64,000 nt of DNA, taken from positions 4,774,001-4,838,000 of the forward strand of contig CM028882.1 in the NCBI GenBank assembly GCA_016801885.1, given 5' to 3'. The notes below the pieces were generated by a model, which was not told the origin of the DNA, ran no database searches, and saw nothing but the letters and a program-made list of their open reading frames with translations. The stretch comes from Toxotes chatareus (Eukaryota > Chordata > Actinopteri > Toxotidae). Position numbers and translations under genes: made by a program. Below are positions 26,481 through 37,983 of this stretch, piece after piece. Positions within the stretch are counted from its first letter, which is position 1, and every line of letters starts with the position of its first letter.

Positions 26481-28005
26481 AGAGAGAGAGGGGGGGAAAC
26501 TTGTGGAAGGGTTAAAGTCATCAGTAAATTATGGAGTGGAGTCCAGCCAGCAGGAGTAAGGGGGAGGGGTGACTCACACAGTGAGTGGGGGTTAAAAGTG
26601 GCCCCCGTGATGCTAAGTTTGAGTGGTAACTTTGAGGTGATCTAAAATGTTAGGTATGATTCAGTAATGACATTTTAATTGGCAGCTCTGATGGCAGAGA
26701 CGGCCCAATGTCACGAGTGGGCTTTAAACCAGATGTTGTGACATCGTGACAGGAAAGAGGATCAGGACCTTTCAGGTCTGAAGCCCTCTCATCCTCCTGG
26801 ACATATTTGGATTGTTCTGCTCTCAGGAGCAGGAGCAGCGGCCCCAGTTGACAGAGTTTAGACACGTCAGCTGCTGCAAGTGAAGATCAGTCACATGATC
26901 CAGGCCAAGACATGGTTCAGATTCTGTTCTGAAAAAATAAATAAATCAATATAAAATAAAATAAAATAAAATAATGGTGCCTATGTAGTTTATATAGTGA
27001 AGGATCAGACACAGAAACCTAACAGTGGAAAACCTAATTGTTATATTAATTTGTTTCCTACCTATGGCCAGGAATTGTAATAAAAAACACAAAAATGACT
27101 TTTTTCTGTTTGTAACAAAAGGTTGGGTATGGGCTCCCCATGAAACCTCTGTTTAAATACAAAATAGACTTTTTTAATGCCTATAATGGAGAGTGAGTTT
27201 CTGGGAAAGGCTGAAGTGGATGAAATAATCTCTGAATGATCTCTTATCAAAGAGTATTCAATGACTCTTGTTCAACGACTGCTCCTTGCAAGTTGAATTG
27301 AACTGAATTTTAAATTTAAATTCCACTGATCAAAAAATATTTTGCCAGTCATCAGCCATTACTCCACTTTGTCCCCAAATTACTGCACATTAGCAGCTTT
27401 GTAAGTTATGGTGCTGAATGTAATCAGATGCAGGAGCTATCAGGAGTCCCCACATGGTAACATTTGATGCCGGTTCAGTTGAGAACTGCACCTACTGCAG
27501 TTTACTGTATGTGAAGTGAAAAGAGTCAGACTGAAATAGAAACAACTTCTGTGGTTTCCCTCTTCCCATAATTATGGCTTCACAATACAGACCGGTTTTA
27601 TAATGCTGTATAAAATCAAAATTCTCAGAGGAAGGTCCCTAGACCACAGTGTTATCTAACCGAGGCTCGTATCCTATCCTCGTGGTTCTCTGACATGAAA
27701 ACGTTGTTTCAAAGTGTGTTTCATCTGTGGTAAAGCATCTCTCATCATGGCTCCATGTACATTTACATACAGTGACTACAAATTACATATCAATACGCTC
27801 GCAACATCAACTCACTCGTCTACGGCTAAAAACACTGCAAAGATACACATTAAATATGAGTGTTCATCAAACGTGTAGCTTCACATTGAGAACCGAAATT
27901 AACAGAGGTTGTTTTCCAAAGCAGCTTATGACTGGGAACACGACATTTAACCTCACAGTATAATATGCAACTTAGTGTTATCAGTCAGTTATAACACATC
28001 AAGTC
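26481..28005. other. tet3-ap3m2 intergenic spacer
   Basis: This lies between the tet3 promoter region and the likely 3' end of ap3m2. It is mostly AT-rich, with a short (TAAAA)n tract at about 26952-26974. No coding exon, RNA gene or recognisable transposon was seen. Confidence 0.55.
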
Positions 28006-29861
28006 TTTATTTTTACACCAGTGTAACACTCCATTGGAGGCTGTTTAACAAACACACAAACATAATTCCATAAACACAAAATGCAAACCTTCAGCATTTC
28101 TTCTGCGTTACCATGGCCATCGTACTGTAATACATAGTTTAATATATTCTTCATATTCTGAGTTGTTAACACCACATTCTGTTTATAGCCAGTGACGTGA
28201 AGAGGCAGGAAACTGACAGTGAGCTGATTTCAGCAGACCCAGAGGCATCTCTGTATCACACTGACTCTCCTGCTGAATTATCCAGATCTGCCCAGTTGCC
28301 ATAGTGACATTCATAATGTTATGTTGACATGATGTATACAAATAGATATTAAGATTTATGCAGTTTCTCTGTCTCTAAGGGTTGCGATGCACTGAGAAAA
28401 TTGTTTTGGATCATTTGGATCACAGCGTTAAGCACCAATCTCAACAGGGTCAAAAATCTTTGTCATGTTTCGATATGTTGAAAAGTAAAATTTCTGAGAA
28501 AACTGTCCACACTGTTTGGCCATAAAATGGTTAAGTAACAAGCTCCTGTAGAGTTAAAGCTTTTAAGAACTCAATGATAGAAAGCAAGAGTGGGAAACAG
28601 CTGTACACAAGATATTACTTGTGCAAATCGTTTGTATTGTTTAATAAATAATAATTTAAGTTGAGTAAAAACAGGTGAACATGTACCTGAAATTCTCCCA
28701 GAATCCATCATGGTAATAAATATCTTAAACAGCTTCAGTGTCGGTACCAGCAGGTGGGAAAGTGCATGATTAAGGACGGCTCCAGTATCACATACTCATA
28801 CATCAGTGTGCTGACTCCAGTGCTGCAGACAAATTCATCAAATTATAGAACAAACAGAAATGCAAACACAAAACAGATGAACGCTGGAAGAGGAATTAGA
28901 CGGGAGTATAAGAAATACATTAGTCATTTTCTCTAGTTAGCTAGCTCACTATGGGGAACCTTTGGAACATGGATTAACATTATAGCATCTGTTCTGCAAA
29001 ATTTGGGATCAGTTAAACTTTCATTTAGGTTTCCCTAGAACTGATTTGCAGCAAGAAATGTCAGCAATAAGCTGCTGGCTTAGTTTAGTGTATTACTGTG
29101 TTGTTTCATCTTGAAGGTTCTCTGACATGCTGTCATACTATACAGCTATCATTCTATCACCTTTTATGATAGTGGGGCTCTATTTTAATTTGCTATTGGT
29201 CCAATATCCACTATCTCTTGTTTGGAGTGTAAATAACAGTCACCTGCACACACCTGTCTAGACAAACATGACACAGACAATAAAATCCTGTGTGGAACAG
29301 TGGAGGACGGATCGCTTTCAAAGCTGACCCCCACAGCTGAAACAGTACAGCAGCAGATCATGGCCTTGTTTGTTTGTTTGATAGTTAGAGTCTGAAATTT
29401 CTGTATGAACTCGATGGCGCTTGAATTGACATAAACTAGTAAACTAACTGCTCTGGTTTGATTCAGGCTCAGGATTCAAATCATCAGTGAAAAAAATCGG
29501 TTAAATAAAGTACAGATCAGGAGTAATATCCATGTGGATCAGCTGGGTTTGGCCTGGGTTCAGCTTGAATACAGATGGAAATGTTTTTTTTTACACTTGA
29601 TTCAAACTCTGTAGATTCAGTCAAAGCTCTAACCTGTTTACTGGACATCTGATGCTTTTAATTCAACAAAGGTCTATATATGAAATGGTCCATTTTCAGC
29701 TGCTACAAGGAGCCTCCAGTCTGTGCAGGTAAATCCTGAAATGCATATACAAAGGGAATGTACCAACTCCCCTTCCCCCATCACATCACCACCACCACCA
29801 CCCCCCCCCCCCCCCCTCAGTCTCAGTGTGGTTTGGTCTGGTAGTCACAGAGAAGCAGTCT
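28006..29861 (-). other. ap3m2: probable ap3m2 3' untranslated region
   Basis: This is minus-strand sequence downstream of the ap3m2 stop codon. A minus-strand AATAAA (plus strand TTTATT at 28006-28011) is the first canonical poly(A) signal I find. ATTAAA variants lie nearer the stop, at about 28640, 29184 and 29657, so the true end is unresolved. About 45 bases after the stop there is a G16 run followed by GGT repeats on the transcript strand. Confidence 0.4.
29801..29816 (+). repeat. C16 homopolymer with adjoining CCA repeats
   Basis: Sixteen C preceded by (CCA)n on the plus strand. On the ap3m2 transcript this reads as a G-run followed by GGT repeats, starting about 45 bases downstream of the stop codon. 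Confidence 0.95.
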
Positions 29862-29962
29862 TTAAGTCCGGACCTGAAACTTGCCAGCCTTCGTCATATA
29901 CTTGATGCCTTTGAAAGGTTTATATTTCTCACCATACATGTCCAGTCGATTCACCTTCAGCC
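29862..29962 (-). CDS. ap3m2: ap3m2 last coding exon
   Basis: Acceptor CATCAACAG; encodes LKVNRLDMYGEKYKPFKGIK and ends KAGKFQVRT, then TAA at 29864-29862. Confidence 0.96.
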
Positions 29963-32900
29963 CTGTTGATGGACACAATTACCATTCATTTATTATTTTT
30001 CTTTAAAAAAACTGTGTGGAATGAATGTGTGAGGATGGTGGGTCGCTCAGAGTGAGGACTCTGATGAGTCTAAAGAGATTTGATAAGGCTACAACAACTC
30101 CCAAGATGTCAACATTAGGTTTCTACACTATCTCACTCTATATCCACCCTCAGCTCTGATCACACCTCAGCCTCAGTTTGTACCTCTCATGTATTACCAT
30201 TACAGCCGAGTCAGCACAAAGCATCTGATGTTCTCAAAAGGTGCGTGTCCCTGGTGAAAGTGGAAAAACCCAGATGGCTGTTTAACTCTTAAAACTGTGC
30301 TGAAGATACATCCAGAATCCTTAAAGACTGTTTCAACCATCATGATAGAAAAAAATGTTCCATCTGTTGCATAATAAAAATGATTTTTTTTTTACTAATG
30401 TCCCAAGTCCTGCCTCTTTTTTCTAATCCAAACAAAGATGGCAGCAGGAGACGACATTATGTTTGTGCACAAAGTGAACTGACGTTTCAGCTTTTACGGA
30501 GAACTCATATGTCATTTCCTGGTACCTGGATTAGGAAATACATTTGCGACTTGAGAAGGATGTTAAAAATCTAACTTGTCATGCAGTGAAGGTAATAACG
30601 GACGTAAACACCAGATGAAGGGTGATGAAGAGTCTTTGAGGATGTTGGGCGTTCCTTCAGAACAGCAATAAGTGTTGTTAAATGAACTTCTGGGATTTTC
30701 AAAGGTCAACAGGTATATATGTTTTTATGCGAATCCGATGCTTAGCACTGTGACTCGAATGTCGGGTTAATCATACTTGTGCTTTCCTACAATGCAGTTT
30801 GTTTTAAAAAAGAAAGCTAACTACATACTTAATGAACTGAATACATGCTGGTCACATTACTTCCCACATGGTGAAACAATTGGGTGCAATGATATATGTC
30901 TTCTCCCTAAGTTAACAAGTTAACAACCTGCATGTATCAAAATTAAACACTGTGGTAAGAAACATTTATACTAGAGATTTTCTTAAAACCTGCTTATAAA
31001 GTCCTCTCTGATATCATGTGTCAGAGAGGAGGAGGTGTATTTGGGGCCATCTAGTGGCCGTCGTGTCACTACGCTCCCAGAATGGGACAGTCAGGTGGTT
31101 GTCAGCTGAGCAGGCTCTGTAGTGAAAGCCTCCCTTGTGTGTGGGGGTTGAGATCAAATTATTCTCAGTGTTACTCAGAATAATAACACTGAAAACAATC
31201 ACATTCATCAGTTAATGACGAAATGTGTGAGAGTTTAGCCGGAATGTAAACAAGGTGTCGTCTGATGGAGAATCTCAGCAATGAAAAACTATTCCTACAA
31301 GAAATGAAGAATTTATAGAGACACACAGTCATGACTGCATTAGGATAAGATGGTGTGTGTGTGTGTGTGTGTACCTGAGATGGCCATCTGTTGGATCTTG
31401 AACTGGATGTTGATGGTGGGGTTCTCGTCAGGTTTGGAGGCCCCGGCCTGCAGGCTCATAGTACCTTTCAGACTGGGGAGCTTCTGTGGGTTGATCTTAC
31501 CAACATCCCATGACAACAGCTGGTCAAAACATAAGATATCAAGATGCAAGTGTGACATCAGTACCGCTTAAAAGGTCACTTGCTTATCTTACACAATGAC
31601 AACACAGACTGAAATCAAATGGTGGCATCTTTTCTTTTTGGTGTAATTTAAGACTTTTTGAGACCTGCAGCTGCCACGTAACAACCCTCATGTCTAGCCA
31701 TAAGATTTCATTCCTATGTTCATGTACTCTCCTCGTCTTTTAGCTACCCAAACACACTTGAACACAGCTTCTAAGTACCTTTGTGACTGGGTCAAAGGTG
31801 TATGTTCCCTGGGAGGGGTTGAGGTTGGCGTTGAGGACGCCCCGGGGCAGCTGGCTGCTGACTAGGACTGACTCCACGGCCTTGCCCATGGTCTGTTTGG
31901 GGCCCAGGGTCAAGTCAAAACGTCCCTGGGAGCTTCCCTCACGGAAGGTGATGTTGTGCTTGACATACACTGGGATTGCCACCAGGCTGAAGAAGAAGCA
32001 GGCCAACAAACAACAAGAGCCACATGGGCCAATGGAGTAACACTGTTTTCTCTAATGTGTTGGGATGGCTGTATTCAAATATCAGTACATGGCTAGACAT
32101 AAAATCCTTCAAACAAAACACTTTGATTAAATTAGCAACAAGTGGATAAATAACACATGGAATGAATTAGAATTTTATGTGTCTTTTCCATCATGTGACA
32201 CAAACAGATCCTGAGTGAAAAACACTGACTTCTGTGAGCTGACGTGGTATGAGAGCAAACGGAAGTTTCCGTCCGGGGGGATGAAGGAGAGGATCCGCTC
32301 GGCTTCCCAGCGCTTGAACCGAACACACGGGTGGAAACTCACATCATCCAGCAGCCGAGGATTCTGGGAGACGGAGACAGAGATGGTTGGGTAATGGATA
32401 AAACAAAATATGTTCACGTGTATTTCCAGCTGTTTAAAACATTTTTATTTTTCATTTCTTGAGCTCAGTCAAACCTTCTCTAAAGCATTTTGGTAAAAAA
32501 AAAAAAGGTTACAGCAACTTGATTAAAAAAAAAAAGCAGTTTTCAAGTATGTTTCAAGTGATACATAAAGATATGTGAGCAGAGGAACAAAATCTTTTTA
32601 ATCCAGTCATGTTTATGATTTAAATCATTTTCAACCATTTGTAACACGTATGACGTCGGCAGCTCACATTAAACTGAAGCACTTAATAATTCACAGAGAC
32701 AGAGACTAAGCTGATGCAGAGCGCCACAGTGACAGCTGGGCTCTGTGTCTTTGTCATGCAATCCTATACATGCCACTTTCTAATGATCTATATTAGTCTG
32801 ACAGCGTTGATCCACTGAGAGCTAGCTTGGTGAAAATCCACAAGAGTTTTGACAAGACTAGGTCAAAACCTAGTTTATGGTTTATGGCTACTCTCTGTGC

Positions 32901-34432
32901 TCACATATACAGTATACAGCCTAACACAGCTGAATTACAAATACAGCTGTTCATACTTCTCTGTTTCTGTTGTCACACAACGGAACAAGTCTGAGATAGC
33001 GACTGAAACACAGCCTGCTAAGACTACATGTTAACCAGCAGTCACTTTCAAGCCATTTCAAAGCTGCTGCTGCTCTGCACAGCGACTCTCATCTACAAGA
33101 AGAAGATATGGTTTGTCCAAGAAGTCGCTAGATTTGTCACTAGGTGCTTTCTTGGGGAAAAAAAAGGTGGTAAAGGTCTGAAACATCATCAGTGGGGTGT
33201 TTGCAAACACGGAACAAGTATTTGCAAACACCCCACTGATGACGTATTTGAAACCAATTCATTTTGAAAGAGTAACAACCAGCGGGGGAACTCCAACACT
33301 CAGCAAGCCGACCAGAGGTGTAACAGACACTCAGTCGAGGACATTCGTGTTTCTAGAGCTGGCCCTGCTGTTGCTGTCCAGCCAGGAAAGGAGTAAAAAA
33401 AGTTTGTGAACTCACCATGAATGATAGGGTAAGGTCAGGCATGCCTGTCAGTTTTACACAAGCATCAATAACTCCCTGGATTTCTGCTGTAATAGTGGAG
33501 CCTGAGGAGAAAACAACAAACAACAACACTCTGAATACCAACACTTTATGCTGATGCTCCGTACATGTCAGTGTAATCTATGTAAGTCTGCATCATTAGC
33601 ACAGAGCCATACCTGATTTATCAATGATAGCATCGATCTCCTCCACCACATCAAAATAAGCTTCGTTGTTGGTGTATTTGACCCCGGTGCGTCGCCATGG
33701 TACCACTGACAGCTGGCCTGTAGGAAGCTGTTCACCCACGTTGGTGCTGCCTGGAAAACCAACATTGACATAATATTATTTATAATATTATTAATATCAA
33801 GCTGTCCTCTGAATAGTGAGAGTGTCTGATAGATTTTGAGTTTTTCAGGCACAATGGACTGTGGTTAGCGTGTAAATGGACTGAACCTGTGATGGTGTTG
33901 ACCATTGTGCGGAGGATGGTGGGGGGTTTAATGAGCTCTTTGAGGATGTTGGACTCTGTGGCCAGTGGAAAGCCGTTGTCCAGCATCTCCTCCAGTAGTT
34001 CATAGACAACTACCACATTGTCCTTGATGGCAGCCTCTGTACACACTCCAAAATAGTCCTGATATTACAGAAAACAGGTAGGATGTGGGTATTTAAAGTC
34101 ACAAATTGATCATCAAACTAAACTAAAAGTAGACACAAAAAACGCAAGTGAGCAAGAACCTGGAACGTGTCGACAACTCTGTGCAGAAACTCAATGACGA
34201 AGAGCGGCGGCACCTCGCTCTGGATGACTGCCACAAAGTAGATGCGATGCCTGAGCACACTGATAAGGTAGTGGTGTGGTGTGGGGATCACTGGTGGGAC
34301 GTTCTCCGGCTCAGTGGCACGCTCCTGTGCCTCAAAGAAGTAGTCACACACTGAGCGGCTGACCACGCTCTTCCAGTGCTTCTCCAGGAAAATGTCCCCT
34401 GAGGCGTTCACTAAGAACAGGCTGTGGATCAT
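29862..34432 (-). CDS. ap3m2: ap3m2, AP-3 complex subunit mu-2 (mu-3B), complete
   Basis: This is the medium chain of the heterotetrameric AP-3 adaptor. It reads Tyr-based sorting signals and directs cargo from endosomes or Golgi to lysosome-related organelles and synaptic vesicles. Eight coding exons: 34432-34160, 34058-33887, 33750-33613, 33501-33416, 32363-32230, 31986-31779, 31519-31375 and 29962-29862. They sum to 1257 nt (418 aa plus stop), exactly the vertebrate family length. Every junction is in phase with GT-AG ends. The N-terminal longin-like part (MIHSLFLVNASGD) is followed by the C-terminal mu-homology domain, ending KAGKFQVRT. Diagnostic residues (SRSVCDYFFEAQERATE, STNVGEQLPTGQLSVVPWRR, KLLSWDVGKINPQK) match AP3M2 rather than AP3M1. 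Kat6a lies next door, as in other vertebrates. Identity is very secure. Confidence 0.96.
31352..31373 (+). repeat. (GT)n microsatellite at a splice donor
   Basis: About 11 GT units whose minus-strand CA repeat begins inside the donor of ap3m2 coding exon 7. Confidence 0.95.
31375..31519 (-). CDS. ap3m2: ap3m2 coding exon 7
   Basis: Acceptor TTTGACCAG; encodes LLSWDVGKINPQKLPSLKG to QQMAIS-G. Its donor CAG|GTACAC runs directly into a (CA)n microsatellite, so the splice site abuts the repeat. Confidence 0.96.
31779..31986 (-). CDS. ap3m2: ap3m2 coding exon 6
   Basis: Acceptor TTCTTCAG; encodes LVAIPVYVKHNITFREG through FDPVTK. Ends in phase 0 at donor AAG|GTACTT. Confidence 0.96.
32230..32363 (-). 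CDS. ap3m2: ap3m2 coding exon 5
   Basis: Acceptor CTCCCAG; encodes NPRLLDDVSFHPCVRFKRW and the FIPPDGNFRLLSYHV block of the mu-homology domain. Ends in phase 2 at donor GAA|GTCAGT. Confidence 0.96.
33186..33242. repeat. 22-bp perfect inverted repeat in an ap3m2 intron
   Basis: Arms at 33186-33207 and 33221-33242 are exact reverse complements, with a 13-base spacer. Transcribed RNA would form a long perfect hairpin. It resembles a small palindromic element or a precursor-like hairpin. I recognise no known microRNA in it. Confidence 0.9.
33416..33501 (-). CDS. ap3m2: ap3m2 coding exon 4
   Basis: Acceptor TCTCCTCAG; encodes GSTITAEIQGVIDACVKLTG and ends LSFM at donor ATG|GTGAGT, phase 0. Confidence 0.96.
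33613..33750 (-). CDS. ap3m2: ap3m2 coding exon 3
   Basis: Acceptor TTTTCCAG; encodes STNVGEQLPTGQLSVVPWRR and IDAIIDKS; donor CAG|GTATGG, phase 1. It includes the linker and the start of the mu-homology domain. Confidence 0.96.
33887..34058 (-). CDS. ap3m2: ap3m2 coding exon 2
   Basis: Starts after acceptor AATATCAG with DYFGVCTEAAIKDN and ends NTIT-G at donor G|GTTCAG, phase 1. Confidence 0.96.
34160..34432 (-). CDS. ap3m2: ap3m2 coding exon 1 (91 codons)
   Basis: Starts MIHSLFLVNASGD and ends VVDTFQ at donor CAG|GTTCTT, phase 0. It encodes the longin-like N-terminal domain. The exon itself begins at about 34452, after acceptor ATTGTTAG, leaving a 20-base leader that is open in frame. Confidence 0.96.
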
Positions 34433-34638
34433 CTTGGCTGGAGGCTGAGAGGCTAACAATATAAAAGAGAAAACCAAAGCATCTCAAATCAGAAAAGGCT
34501 GAGGAATTTTAATGAAATGCAAGAATATGTTGGTAGAATTCAGTTAGACCGGTTTATAGAAATCCACATACTATAAAGACCACTTAACACAAAGTATAGA
34601 GTGTTTGGTTACAAATTAAGAATCTAATAAAGACTTAC

Positions 34639-34680
34639 CCTGAAACTGAAGCAGCTTCTTGGCAGCCATCATTAATTATA
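34639..34680 (-). other. ap3m2: ap3m2 upstream exon with in-frame ATG
   Basis: A consensus donor (TTTCAGG|GTAAGT) ends at 34639. Two adjacent ATGs (34672 and 34669) open a frame. Spliced to the acceptor at 34452, it reads without a stop into the canonical start: MMAAKKLLQFQASQPPAK-MIHS. The second ATG has A at -3 and G at +4. It may be an alternative first exon giving an N-terminally extended protein, or simply leader. Its own 5' border is not clear. Confidence 0.5.
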
Positions 34681-35806
34681 TTATTTAAGCCTTTACTACT
34701 GTGATATGTCAAAGTGCTTCTTGCCCTTCTTTAACACAGTGTGGACGACAGGACCACATACAAAGTAATAATTACATCAGACTCAAATATGAATTTCAGC
34801 AATGTTTGAATGAAATCTGACTCAGTCTTTGAAAAGGACCCAGACTTTAAAACTTCCAATGCAGCTGAATCTGTCTTTTATCAAGTGTTAGGACAAAACA
34901 AAAAAAAAAAAAGAAAAAAAAAAGGTTTTCTGTGTCCACTCCTGAGAGGACAGCCCTACTTCCTCTCACATGACACATTTCATAAAGGCATGTTTTACGC
35001 TCTGGTTACGGCACAAACATCATGGTCATGCAATGTTCTCAGGTTTGTGTGCTCTGTGTATGTTTATCAGCTCAGTGCAATGTAACTACAATCGTTTTTT
35101 TGTGTTGAAGAGCAAAGCATGTTCCATATTCCACATACCCATTAAACCCAAATATATATAGTAATTTACTTACTATTACTATTCTTATTAGGTAATGCAA
35201 TAATAATGCAATTATTATGCAGCATTATCATTAGTATGTATTAGTTAAACTCACGGAGAGCACAAACTTTCACAGCAACGCATGAATGAGTGGCTCAAGG
35301 AGTTAAAGTGTAACGGGTTACAATGTCAACACTAAATAGATATTTTTTTAAAAGGAGTTTGGTATAGAGATCTCCTCAGACAAAGAGGACAGCAGCTAAC
35401 CTAACACGGTTTTACATGATACCGTGGCATCATGTCTTCTTAAGTAAACTTAAGGCGTCTGAGGGAATATGACACCGGAATATTCATTAAATATGCGGCA
35501 AAGCTATCGAGTTCCGACCGGATATAAGTCAGCGATGCAAAAACCTACAAAGAAAGCTACATATAATGATAACCGCGTTAGGACATTTAATCGAGTAACT
35601 AGGTATCGCATAGCGGTTGAAGGCCTCGATCTGCATCCAGACCAGATGCTACATCCGTCCCTCCTCCTGCCTCACACGGTCTCATGACAGAGGAAAAGCC
35701 CCGTCACCCGTTACACAGGATGAAATTACACCTAAATAAACACACGTTCCTGACTGAAAATTGACCGTTCGCAACTCGAGCCATTCATAAATTGCAGCTA
35801 ACTTAC

Positions 35807-35900
35807 CGGAGACAATTTGTTTTACGTTTTCGTCTCGCCTTTCACCCTTTTTATTCTCAATGAAAGCTCAAACTGCCGTCGTTGCTTCCCGTTTGCTGGA
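35807..35900 (-). other. ap3m2: ap3m2 noncoding first exon
   Basis: The minus-strand donor GTCTCCG|GTAAGT ends at 35807. The preceding sequence has no long frame and abuts the CCAAT-rich promoter. The start is placed only approximately. Confidence 0.6.
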
Positions 35901-36060
35901 GCAGATCCTGATGCGAGAAAGCTAGAGGACTGGAGCGAACCAATCAGAGGCCGAGGAAACAACTAAATCCCGCCCAATAAACGGAGTCATAGGTCAACAA
36001 TACGGAAGCTGGTGGCTCGTGACTTGGCTGTGATTGGACCGTGGAGGAAAAGCCACAGTA
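35900..36060 (-). promoter_or_regulatory. ap3m2: ap3m2 promoter, CCAAT-rich, no TATA box seen
   Basis: Three CCAAT-type boxes lie close together: 35940-35944 and 35974-35978 (plus orientation) and 36033-36037 (inverted). A CCCGCCC-like GC motif overlaps the second. This fits a housekeeping promoter just upstream of the noncoding exon. CpG content is raised here and into the first intron (about 35450-35700). Confidence 0.6.
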
Positions 36061-37980
36061 AACACCAGTAAAACTGCCCGCGGATTGGCTTTAAGATGGA
36101 GCTGGTCTGACATTTTGTTTCAGTATCAGATTTCATCTTGTGGAGTTTGTCTCCATTCAAACTAAACAGAGACAGGAGCAGCTTCATGGCAGAGGGAACA
36201 CTGCAGTGTGGAGACTATCATGTCATTTTGCAGCACACTGTTCATTATACTACTTATTTTATTATTTAAATAGAAAAAAAAAACTTTTATAGCCTGTTTA
36301 CCACAAGAGGGAAATAGAAAAGGTAGAGATGAAAATTGATTATGCATGATTAAATTACATCTGTGTAGCAGTTTTCTTGTTGACCACTTTAGAAACAGTT
36401 GATGGTATATAAACGATATACCACAGTTAGTTTCTTTAAAGTGGTCTATGTGGGATATATTGTATATACTGTATATGAGAACACATTGCAAAGACAACTA
36501 ACACTTATCACCTTTACCGCAACCGCTTGTGATCGATATGATTCAAAATCAGTAAAAGAGCATTAACCAGTCGAAGCTTATTCACTTCACAGAGCACATG
36601 GAGGATTGATAACTAGCTGAACAATGAATAGAAAGCCTTCATGTCTGAGAGTTCATGGTCTGCTTCATATTCACTTCTGCCTTCTTCACAAGTGCAGCCC
36701 ACGCCCTTAAGACAAAGTTTCAACACACATGCAGACAATGAATGCACAAGGAATCCTAACCTCAAAGTTAAAACCTTACAGTAAATACTGGCAGGAGAGA
36801 AGAACACAGAGGTCATCACAAATTACTAAAGTAAGAGATCAGAGATCACAGCCTCATCCATCTGTGATGATCATGAAGAAAAAGCTGGATCTCTGGTGAC
36901 TGGTGGAGATTGTGAAAATGCTACACACAAACCAAACTCAGCACATCAGCTGAATATTATTTAACTGAAACAAAGATGTCATTTTAAATGCACTCAAGCA
37001 GTCAGCACTTCCCTTTAAAAATCTTCATTGTTATTTCTGTGATAGACAAAGATAAAATCAGTGGCACAGATGTAAATAGAGATCATTTGTTTTAGTTACA
37101 GAGGCGTGTGTGTGTAGATCCACCATAATGATGATGAGGATTCACTTACTGTGAGCTGCTGCCTATTCCTGTGTATCCTGTTTTGTGCGACACCACTTTT
37201 ACCAGGGACCTGCAAACCAATCTGTAAATCAGACAGAAGTTACAATGGTACATTATGATCATACTGACATTATGAATTTAACTTAGCAAACTGTGAGTAT
37301 AAAGCACTGAGGAATCTCCCTTATTCAGCAGGATTAAACAAATGAAAAGTAATTATTATCCCAAATGCTTCTGTAAGCCTCTGACTGTGCTACAAATTAA
37401 ACAAAAGGCTCAGGATATTAGTTTAGTTAAGAGGCGTTCACTAACTGTACTGATATCAGACATCAAGCTTTTACATTGTGTAGGTCTGACAAATGTGACT
37501 CCCATGTGTTTAGACATAGTACATTACATATACATTACAAAGTGAGATAATGTCATTCACAACTCAGCAGAATTCAAGGAGGCAAAGCCTGTGTTTAATT
37601 TTGTTGAAGGTGAAATTGGCCGAGCACATAACTGCCTTGTTTTCACATCAAGGCTGTTTGACATGACATGCCCAATTTCTACAGTGACATCTAGTGGCCA
37701 CAAGTGGTCAAAGCAATTCCATCAGCATTCAAACACCTGAGGTCCATTGTGAGTGTTGAATAACTATGGAGTAGAACTGATCACTTCATTTTCACAAATA
37801 TTCAGTTTATAAAAGGAGTGTTGAATGTTTTGCAGAGTGCACATGGCACTGAGCATAATTCAGCAACCGATTTTGAAGCAAATCTCAAAGAAGTGGATTG
37901 TGACGACAGCTACAACAATTTAACTGAACTGAATCAGATGCAATTATAAAAAGCTCAAAGGAAACCTGAATGGCTCAACA
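36061..37980. other. ap3m2-kat6a intergenic spacer
   Basis: This is AT-rich DNA between the ap3m2 promoter and the probable kat6a 3' end. No gene or clear transposon was found. A CTCF-like core lies at about 37686-37702. Confidence 0.55.
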
Positions 37981-37983
37981 TAA

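Noticed and set aside
29862..34432. First identification as ap3m1 next to kat6b
   Set aside because: Residue choices (SRSVCDYF, STNVGEQLPTGQ, LLSWDVGKINPQK) and the kat6a neighbour fit ap3m2; the Pro/Gln tract and KLTGICPQDIT segment fit kat6a, not kat6b.
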